The position numbers and the translations under genes were made by a program. From Paenibacillus_G sp049942825 (GTDB lineage Bacteria; Bacillota; Bacilli; Paenibacillales; NBRC-103111), in assembly GCF_049942825.1 (NCBI RefSeq), contig NZ_CP187970.1:8113844-8177843 (forward strand): a stretch of DNA of 64,000 nucleotides. Direction: 5' to 3'. The notes under the pieces are model-generated. The model saw only the letters and a list, made by a program, of their open reading frames with translations. It ran no database searches and was not told the origin of the DNA. Positions 8,763-17,500 of this stretch are shown one piece after another; the first letter of the stretch is position 1; each line of letters starts with the position of its first letter.

Positions 8763-9356
8763 TTAGATCAGCACCCGATCATGGATATATTGAGTTAGAT
8801 TCTTTACACAATGACGGATATACTTGCTGTCGTCATACAGCTTGCTGAGCATAACGCCTCCCTCAATGACGGCAATGATATAGGTGCTCACCTCTTCGGG
8901 CGATAGGTCTTCCTTAAACTCCTTCTGATCGATTCCTTCTACGAGGATCGCCGTTAACTTCCCGATCAACACGGTCATTGCCTGCTGCGCCCGTTCTTTC
9001 AGCAGGGGGTGTCCGTCGTCGCTTTCAACGGCTGTATTTAATAGGGGACAGCCCCCTTCCAGGGTATCGCGCTCGATGAGATCGACGTAAACATGGCATA
9101 TGGCAAACAGCTTCTCTTTGGCATTCGCTGCATTCGCCGCGCCCCCGGACAAAAGCTCCAAGATCTGCAGGAACGAATAATCGAAGGCTGCCAGAGCAAG
9201 CTCATCTTTGTTCTCAAAATGATTGTAGATCCCGCCCTTGCGAAGGCCGCAGCGGTCCATAATGTCGGCTAAGGAAGCCCCGCTGTATCCTTTTGTATTA
9301 AATAATCCCGCCGACTCGCGGATGATATGCTCTTTGGTAATTTCACCTTTGCGCAA
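8763..9356 (-). CDS. TetR/AcrR family transcriptional repressor
   Basis: This 197-aa regulator has an N-terminal helix-turn-helix (TKEHIIRESAGLFNTKGY, then LADIMDRCGLRKGGIYNHFENKDEL), the canonical TetR DNA-binding domain. The C-terminal ligand domain resembles the YfiR/TetR_C type. The start is placed at TTG 9356, because AGGGAGG lies 8 nt upstream of it; the frame is open 7 codons further to another TTG at 9377, which has no ribosome binding site. It is divergent from the MBL-fold hydrolase gene, with an ACCGACCGGTCT-type palindrome between them, so it likely represses that gene and itself. The ligand is unknown. Confidence 0.85.
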   Translation of the reverse strand: MRKGEITKEHIIRESAGLFNTKGYSGASLADIMDRCGLRKGGIYNHFENKDELALAAFDYSFLQILELLSGGAANAANAKEKLFAICHVYVDLIERDTLEGGCPLLNTAVESDDGHPLLKERAQQAMTVLIGKLTAILVEGIDQKEFKEDLSPEEVSTYIIAVIEGGVMLSKLYDDSKYIRHCVKNLTQYIHDRVLI

Positions 9357-9498
9357 TAGGGCAGCCTCCCTCTTCAAAACATACCGATTGGTCCTAAATT
9401 AGCATACCTCGGATAGGGAAAACAAGTCCGAAAAACTTTGGCCTCCCAAGTCAATATGAAAAATATCTTGCAGAACAGCCGTTGCTCTGTTAATTTAA

Positions 9499-9514
9499 GA
9501 CAGACCGGTCGGTT
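9499..9514. promoter_or_regulatory. Putative TetR operator
   Basis: AGACCGGTCGGT is built around the perfect palindrome GACCGGTC (9503-9510). It sits in the divergent intergenic region about 50 bp before the hydrolase start and close to its likely promoter. Such AGACC/GGTCT sites are common TetR-family operators. Confidence 0.55.
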
Positions 9515-9554
9515 TTAAATTCGTTGCTTCAAAACTTCTGGGAGGATGATATCC

Positions 9555-10310
9555 ATGTCTCTTACTGTCCAACACATCCGCAATGCCACCTCACTTCTTA
9601 CGATCAACGGGAAACTCATTCTAGTCGACCCTATGCTGAGTGATGTGGGGGAACTCCCTCCCGTTCCTTTTACAAGGACCCTCCGCAGGAACCCCACCGT
9701 GCCTCTCCCCGTGCCTTTAGCCGCGTTCGACCGGATTGATGCCATACTCTTGACTCATGTTCACTTTGACCACTTCGATCAAAAGGCCAAGAAAGTGCTG
9801 TCCAAGGACATTCCGGTGCTTTGTCAGCCTGCGGATCAGAAGCATATTGAATCCTGCGGCTTCCGCAGCGTTCATTCCATAGAGGACGCCCATGAGTGGC
9901 ATGGCATTACGTTCAAGCGAATCGGCGGCAGGCATGCCAAAGGGATCGTGTCCAAGCTGCTGGGCCCCGTATCCGGATATATCCTAAGCACCCCGGAGCA
10001 CTCCCTGTACCTTGTGGGAGATTGCATTCTCACCGACGAACTCCACCGGGTCTTCGAGCAGGAGCAGCCTGAGGTATGTATCGTGAATGCGCCTAGAGCC
10101 CAGATGCTGCTCGGTTCCATTATAACCATGACTCCGCAGGATATCGTGAAGATCCTGAAGGCAGCGCCCGCATCGAAAGTGATCGCCGTGCATATGGAGG
10201 CGATTCGTCACTGCACGTTAACGAGAAAAGAGCTGGCGTTATATGTGGAGCAGCATCAGTTGTCGGACTCGGTCGTGATCCCTCAAGATGGAGAGCATCT
10301 TCATTTTTGA
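9555..10310 (+). CDS. MBL-fold metallo-hydrolase (UlaG-like)
   Basis: This 251-aa protein has the metallo-beta-lactamase fold. The zinc-binding motif HxHxDH appears as LLTHVHFDHFD (about residues 71-81). NGKLILVDPML near the N-terminus and LVGDCILTDE further on match the UlaG/YtkL (L-ascorbate-6-P lactonase-like) subgroup. The actual substrate is not known. The start at ATG 9555 fits the GGAGG ribosome binding site 9 nt upstream; the in-frame ATG at 9546 abuts that site and is too close. It is controlled by the adjacent divergent TetR gene, so an inducible stress or detoxification role is likely. Confidence 0.8.
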   Translation: MSLTVQHIRNATSLLTINGKLILVDPMLSDVGELPPVPFTRTLRRNPTVPLPVPLAAFDRIDAILLTHVHFDHFDQKAKKVLSKDIPVLCQPADQKHIESCGFRSVHSIEDAHEWHGITFKRIGGRHAKGIVSKLLGPVSGYILSTPEHSLYLVGDCILTDELHRVFEQEQPEVCIVNAPRAQMLLGSIITMTPQDIVKILKAAPASKVIAVHMEAIRHCTLTRKELALYVEQHQLSDSVVIPQDGEHLHF

Positions 10311-10327
10311 ACGTGAGCGATGGTATC

Positions 10328-10609
10328 TTAGGTTCTCTTGCCGAACGCACCGATCCGGGCATGGAACAGCCCCATGAGGAGAACGCCCAGAGCGATGGAG
10401 GGGAGGGTCGCCGCGGGGTATTGCCCGATATGCGCCCCGTATCCGAGGAATCCGGCCAGAATGAACATGGCCCACCCCGCGACAACATTAATGACCGGTG
10501 ATGAACCGAAGGGGGTAGGGAAAGGCTCTTTCGTGATCCCTTTCACGAAATGCGGCAGGGCGTTGGCACCGAATACCCCTGCCAAAAAACTCAATAGTAC
10601 GCTTTCCAT
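10328..10609 (-). CDS. Small membrane protein of unknown function
   Basis: This 93-aa protein has three hydrophobic segments: LLSFLAGVFGANALPHF, VVAGWAMFILAGFLGYG and LPSIALGVLLMGLFH. It carries a short charged loop (GITKEPFPTPFG) after the first. I do not recognise the family. The start is ATG 10609 (GTG 10612 is adjacent), with GGAG 8 nt upstream. It converges on the MBL hydrolase and is divergent from the HTH regulator, so it could be a target of that regulator. Confidence 0.6.
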   Translation of the reverse strand: MESVLLSFLAGVFGANALPHFVKGITKEPFPTPFGSSPVINVVAGWAMFILAGFLGYGAHIGQYPAATLPSIALGVLLMGLFHARIGAFGKRT

Positions 10610-10673
10610 CACAGCTTCTCCTCTCTTCTGCGGGCATCATTGGGATGACGTCTCTTTTATTGTGCCACTGCCG

Positions 10674-10702
10674 TTGGGTGCCTTCCACATTTTAGTTATA
10701 AT
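10674..10702 (+). promoter_or_regulatory. Predicted promoter of the MmyB-type regulator
   Basis: TTGGGT (10674-10679) and TATAAT (10697-10702) are 17 bp apart, and a TGAGGAGGTG ribosome binding site follows before the ATG at 10737. Confidence 0.6.
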
Positions 10703-10736
10703 AGCACTACCAGTAACAGCTGAGGAGGTGCATTCC

Positions 10737-11516
10737 ATGGATCGTCACCAATACCGGCTGAAGGGCTTGGGAGACTACTTAAAATCCCGTCGTGCCCGGT
10801 TAACCCCTCGTGATACCGGATTGCCCGACAGCCATTCCAAGCGCAGAACGGCAGGCCTCAAACGGGAGGAGGCCGCCCTGCTGGCCGGAGTGAGCACGAC
10901 ATGGTATACCTAGCTTGAACAGGGCCGGGATATCCATGTTTCCCGCGAAGTTCTTCAGAGCATTGCCCGTGCTTTGCGGCTCAATGAAGACGAATATGCC
11001 CATATGCTCTTTCTTGCCCAAGGCCCTCTGCCCGGCCCCATGATGGATCACACCTCACCACTGCCTTCATCCCTTCAGAATCTCATTGATGATCTCACCC
11101 ATCCTGCTATGATCGTAAACAGCCGTTCGGACGTACTGGCTTGGAACGCCGCTTCCTCCCGGTACTTCACCGAATTCTCCTCGCTCCCTCTGCAGGAGCG
11201 CAATATGACTTGGCAGTGGTTCTCCAATGACTCGCTTAGAGAGCGGATCAGCAATTGGGAAGAATGCGCGGGGTATGCGGCGGCGGTATTCCGTTCCTTC
11301 TGCGACCGGAATGCCGGGGACCCCTGGGTATCGCAGTTTGTGCCGGAGCTCATGAGCAGGAGTCCCTTCTTCCAAAACCTCTGGGGCCGCTACGAAGTCA
11401 GGGGGAAGTCGGGGCTCGTCATCCGCTTCGAAGCAGGGGAGTCGTTCGAGGTCACGTCCCTGCAGCTGAATCAGGGGACCAAAGATCTTCATTTTTTCCT
11501 ATGTACGCCTGTATGA
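10737..11516 (+). pseudogene. XRE-family regulator with MmyB ligand domain, interrupted by an amber codon
   Basis: The frame reads MDRHQYRLKGLGDYLKSRRA, then HSKRRTAGLKREEAALLAGV, then STTWYT, an in-frame TAG at 10911-10913, and LEQGRDIHVSREVLQ. In relatives the motif is GVSxTWYTWLEQGR, so the stop replaces a tryptophan codon (TGG to TAG). After the stop the frame stays open to 11516 with an intact MmyB-like PAS domain (MIVNSRSDVLAWNAAS; FRSFCDRNAGDPW). The uninterrupted protein would be 259 aa. Promoter and ribosome binding site look intact and no other lesion is visible, which suggests a recent loss, a sequencing error or readthrough. The 58-residue product would lack half of the HTH domain. 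It faces the small membrane protein gene. Confidence 0.85.
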
Positions 11517-11544
11517 GGAAGTTCCCTGTCATGCTGCCGGAAAG

Positions 11545-11582
11545 CAAAAAAAGATGCTCCCGGGATAGAACCTGGGAGCACC
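11545..11582 (-). terminator. Terminator of the pectinolytic SLH gene
   Basis: On the minus strand GGTGCTCCCAGG pairs with CCCGGGAGCATC around a 6-nt loop, followed by seven T. It lies just past the stop of the 2303-aa gene and may also stop the HTH gene. Confidence 0.8.
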
Positions 11583-11593
11583 CTTAGAGGTTA

Positions 11594-14500
11594 TCAATTC
11601 ATGAACTTGAGGGTCTGCAGCGTGCGCTTCAGCATGACTGCGGCCTGGGCGCGGGTGGCCTTCTCCTGCGGCGAGAAGGTCGAGTCCGTCGTCCCTTGGA
11701 TGATGCCTGCCGCCAGAGCCTGCGCGGCAGCGACCTGCGCCCAGCCCGAGATCTCCGAGCGGTCGGAGAACGGCTCAAGCAGACTTTCCTTCGCTTTGAC
11801 TTCCTGGCCGCCCAGCTTCAGCGCCCGTACGATCATGGCCGCCATCTGCTCGCGGGTGATCGGCGCCTGGGGCTGGAACGATCCGTCTTCGAAGCCGCCG
11901 ATCAGATCCGCCCTCTGTGCCGCCCCGACAGCGCCGGAGAACCAATCTTCGGCACGGACGTCGCTGAAGCCTGCAGCAGACTCTTCGGTCAAGCCCAGAG
12001 CGCGTACAAGCAGCGCCGCGAATTCGGCACGTGTAATCTGTTCGTCCGGTGCGAACTCGGTCTCGGATACGCCGCCTACGATCAGCTTGCCGGCGAGCGT
12101 CTCCACATCCTTCTTCGCCCAGTGACCGCTCAGGTCGCCGAACGTCTTCCCATGCTCGATTACCGTATAGATACTGTTGCCCCTGCGCAGCAGGGTGGCT
12201 TCGGAGCCTTCAATGACGGTCGGAACCGGCACCAGCGTTTGCGTTTCGGGATCATACATCACCCCTGCCGCCGTCTGCGGGTTTACTTCTCCAGGCAGCT
12301 TCAGCATCCGTCCTACATACGTATCGAACCCGTTGATTTCCTCTGCCTTGCCTTTCACATCAAGGATGATGTCGAAGGCGACCGGCGCTGTCAGGACATT
12401 CGCTCCCAGCTTGGAAGCCGCCCCGTTCACATCCGCGGCTTTGTCGCCTTGAACCTTCTCGATCATAATGTACAGCTTCACATCCGATTCGGACACGCCC
12501 CGCTGCTTGGCAGCAGCGGCGGGATCCAGCAGCTTTGCCGGAAGGCTGTAGCTGCCGTTCGACGAATCGATCTGCAGGATCGCTTCCTGCTTCTTCGAGG
12601 AGAGTGCTTTTAACAGCTCGGATGGGACTTCCACCTTCACCGCTGTTCCTTCAGAGAGGACTTCAAGCCGGAATACAGACACATTCTCCGGAGCTTTGGC
12701 AATAAGTTCGGCCGCTTTCGCAGCGTCGACGGTTACCAGTACGGTCCCATTCTCGACGGACTCTTTTTGGGCGCCTTTGAGCCGGAGCTGTCCCTCATGG
12801 ATGTCACTGCCGGAGCTGACTTCACCTCCGCTGCTGGAAGGGGCCGGGGTGCCGCCAGTGCTGCTTCCGCCACGGCCATCGTCACGGTCGGTATCCTCAT
12901 CCGTGCTTCCACCGGCATCTCCATCGGTGTCGCCGTCATCTGTGCCTCCACCGGTATCTCCACCGGTGTTACCATCATCCGTGCCTCCGCCGGTATCTCC
13001 ACCGGTGTTACCATCATCCGTGCCTCCGCCGGTGTTACCGTCATCCGTGCCCTCATCGCTGTCGTCGGGCGCTTCGGCTTTGAACACGCCCGCTTGGGCC
13101 TTGACGACCGCAGGTACTTTCTTTGTGTCATCCACAGAAGTATACAGCGTCGGCTTCCAGCTTACAGCCTGCAGACCGCCATAGCTCCTGGCAATCTCAA
13201 CTGGCATACCGTTAAGCATGGAGCCCGTGTCCGTAAACTGGGTCCCCTTGCTCACCTGGATGATAGCGCCCGGCTGGGTGCCTGCGTCATTCACGAAGTA
13301 GTTGTTTTCAGCGTAAATCTGCGACTGATATCCGACCCCCAGCGAATACACGTAAGGATTGTTCGGATGCGTATAGGAGTTCTCGTAATAGTTGTTATAC
13401 GCGTGCACCTGTCCGTAGCGTACGCGGGGTACACGCTGCCCCGTATTCTGATAATAGTTATGATGGAGCGTGACTCTCAGCTTGCCGGCATCGCCTGTCG
13501 CTTCATCGCTGCCGCCGATCAGGGTCGTTTTGTCATGATCGTGGAAGTGGTTGTACGATACCGTGACCAGGTCCGAAGCATTCGTGATGTCTACCGTGCC
13601 GTCGTGCTGCTGATACTTGCGTCCAAAATAAGTGTGGCTCGGATCATCCAGCCCGCCGGTGTCGCTGAAGACGTTATGGTCGATCCATACATGGGTGGAC
13701 CCCTTCACCGAGATGCTGTCGTAAGCGGAGTTCCAGTTGCCCGATTCCCCGTCCGTCGGATCCCACTGCGGGAAGTGATCGAACGTATTCTCGAATTCAA
13801 TGTTGCGGATGATGATATTGTCGACTTTGTCCAGATTCAGGCTGCCGCCGAGAATCTTTGCATTCGCCCCCGGAAGCCCAACAATCGTTGTGTTGGAACC
13901 GACCGTGACTTTGATCCGGTTTCCTTGATTCGCTTGGGACTTGGCACGCGCGTCCTCCAATGCACCGGTCGGCGTATTCTTGCCCCATACGGCCGGGTCA
14001 TACGTCTTCAGGTAGGCTTCCAAATCATACGCCGGATCCTCGTAGAACTCCCGCCCGACAGGTTGGTTGTTATCATCGACATTCATATTGATCGTGCCCT
14101 GAACATAGATGATCTTCGGCGTATTCCCTGCAGCCGCTTTGACAAGCTCACTGCGGCTGCTTACCACGAAGATATTGTCCGCGTTGGCCGCAGACCCTCC
14201 GGTTGTGCCTGTCGTATAGGAGGCCCACCCGTCATTGGCCGCCAACACTTCCCGGCCGAGATCCGAGCTGCCCGTATTGACAATGTGAATCAGGAGAGGC
14301 ACGGAGATGCCGTCATATTGGAAGGTGAGCGTTGCCGTTCCCTCCCGCAGTCCCGCAAGGTAAGACTTCCGGATCACATACCCGCTTCCCGTCGCCTTGT
14401 AGGCGGATGAATCTAGCTCCGTATCCCCGTTCTTCACACCCGTCAGGGTGTATCCGCTGGCGTTGCGTACCGTTACGTACACATCCGTCCCATTCGCCTT

Positions 14501-17500
14501 ATTCTTGTCGAAGCTTGCGAACGAAGCCGAGACCGCCGGCCCATACTGCACCTTCGGCATGAATACCGGAGTTGAAGGGTCCCATCCGTCGAACATGGCC
14601 GGAATCGTCACGCTCGCCTCTTGTCCCGTAAGCTCGGTGGCAATCGTTGTTGCACTTGCATTGGCACCCGGGCCATAGCTGTTATACTCCGAGAAATAAG
14701 CCGTTTTGCACGTACCCGCGCAGGCTGCAACCCAGCCTCCCGGAAGGAACTTCTTCGAGTCAATGAGGGTATTGACGAAGCTTATACGCGCATAATCTTT
14801 CCACGGACGCCCGAGGTCATATGCACCTATAGCCGAAGCGTCGTCCACTACCTGCGAGTTGAGGAACAGGTAGCCTTTATCCGTTACGTTCTTCTGGGCT
14901 CCCGCCGTAATATGACCGCCGCCCCCGGTGTGGCTGACCAGCACCAGCCTCACATTGTCCATCACCACAGCCGGCGCTTCGCCGAAGATAAAGTCGACGT
15001 CGCCTTCAATAATGCTGTTGTGGAAGTATTGGCGGCCCTGGTTCTTCGCATTGAGACCGTTGTACAGCGTATCCTGATAGCCCTTGAGTCTCACCGATTC
15101 GAACACGGCCTTGTCGCTCTTCAGTGACAAAGCTACCGCCTGGGCCACTTCGGAACGGGGTCCGGAGCTGTTCTCGATGGTCAGATTCGCAGCGTTGAAA
15201 CCATCCGCATTGACTTCGACCGTCTGGCTCAGGAACGTATTGCCGACATGCCCCGGTTTGCCCGTAGTTGCCGAAGTGCCGGCATAGTCGCCGTACACAA
15301 TGGTCGTCACATCCATGCCTGCACCGACCAGGCTGACATAAGGCTTGGTCACCTTCAGCTTCTCAGTATAAGTCCCCGGCGCGATCGCAATGACCGTTCT
15401 CAAGCTGTTATCCGCAGGGATGACATCCACGGCGCTTTGAATCGTGTTGAATAGGCTGACTCCGTCAGCCGCGGCATTCTTGTCTACCGTAAGCACCTTG
15501 GCAGGAAGCGCCGCAATCTCCTCGCTGTCGAGGCTTTCTACGCCCGCTTTCACGGCAGAGACCGTATAGTAATAAGTCGTTCCGTTAGCAACCGCCTTGT
15601 CCTGGTAAGAAGCCTCGGCTGCCACGGCTATGGTCGTATAGCTTCCATTCGGGCTGTCCGCTCTCTTTACGTTGTAAGACTGAGCGCCGGACACAGGATT
15701 CCAGGTCAGCTTCACTTCTCCATCGTTCGCTTCAGCCTTAAGCCCCGCAGGCTGGGCCGGTGCACCCGGCACAACGGCGGCATGCTTTACGCGCAGCTGG
15801 TTGGAGATCCGGCTCTCCTGTTTTCCATCCGCCGCAGTAACGACGTAGTAATAAATCTTGCCGGCTGTCGCTGCTGCGTCGGTATAGCTCGTCTCCTTTA
15901 CCGTTGCAACCGTCGTATAGGACCCGCCGCTCACTTCACTTCTTTGTACTTTGTACGATGCGGCATTCGGGATGGAGGACCAGGTGAGGTCGACCCCGTT
16001 ACTTCCCGGCTCGGCACTGAGCAGCGTCGGAGACTGCAGAGGAGCCGCAGGGGATACCCCTTCAAGCAGCGCCGGTTCGCCCAATCCGCCGACATTGCCT
16101 GCGGTTAGCCTGTAGTAGTACTTCGTATCGGCATTCAAGCCTACATCGAGATACGAAGTGTCGGCAATTTTTGGCTTGCCGTTCACCAGCAGGGAGACGT
16201 AAGGCCCGGCCGGTGTCGTACCTCTCTCGAGAGCATAGTAAGTCGCTCCCTCTACAGGGTCCCAAGTGATCGTCAGCTGGCCGTCTCTCACAACCGCCTT
16301 CAGTCCGGTCACCGGAGCCGATGGCGGAGGGATATCGTTCGGATAAGCTTCCGCCGTATTGGAGGCATCGCTTTCCCCATTTGCGTTCACAGCGGTCACT
16401 TTGTAGTAAAAATACGTATTGTTCGCAAGCCCAGCCGTCGTATCGGAATAGCTGTTCGAAGGCACACTGCTTGCCACGAGGGCATACGGCCCTTCCTTCG
16501 ATGCGCTGCGGTAGACATTGTAGCCGTCCGCTCCGCTGGCTGCGTTCCAGTTCAGCTCTACGCGCAGATTCGCCCCTTCGGCCGTAAGGCTTTGAGGTGT
16601 TGTTGTCTCCTGTGTGTAGGCGACAACGTCATCCACATAGGCTTGGCCCGTCGAAGACCCGGCCATCCGGAAGTTTACCGATGCAATGTCGGTAACCGGT
16701 GTCGTAAAGGCCACATTCCCGTAGTACTCGCCGTTCACGAACAGGTCCGCCGTATTGGCACTGACGTCAGCGGCATACTTCACCGTATACCAGGTGTTAT
16801 TGGAGATGGTTACAGGCGAAGAGTTGATGTTAAAAGTAACGGCTGTCTTCTTATTGCTGTCGAGCAGCTCCAGTACATAGGAGTCCCCTACCCGTGCCGT
16901 TTGCATGAACCGCAGCTGGGCGGTGATCCCCTTCTTGCTGTCCGCCGTTACCGGAGCGAAGGTCTTGTTGAAGCCGCCCCGTCCCGCTCCGTCGTTGATC
17001 CACAGCACATTCGTCGTATTGTCGATTACGGCTGCCGACGTGTTCCCGTAGCTGTTCGTCAGATTGCTGTTATTGATGACGCTTGTATTGTTGGTGTTCG
17101 AGAAAGCGCTGATCACCCCGCTGCCGAAAGGCGTCCTGTACCCTGCCGGAAGGGCACCGAGCGGGCTGTTCTCGAACGAATCGTTGATGAGGAAGCTGCC
17201 CGGCCTGCCCGCGGCTTCAGCCGAATCCGGACCCGCGCCCGCTGCATTGACGGCACTTACCACGTAGTAATAAGTGGTTCCGTTAGACAGCCCTGTGTTC
17301 GTGTAGCTCGTGCCTGCCACATGGGAGGCCACAGACGTGTAAGGTCCGCCTGGGGTGGTGCCGCGCTTCACTTCATAGGACGTGGCACCCGGAACAGCGG
17401 TCCAGCCCAATGTGACCTGCCCGTCGCCGGGTGCCGCTGTCACATTCGTTGGTGCTGCAGGCAGTCCTTCACCGAACGGGGTCGCCTGCACCTCTGCCGA

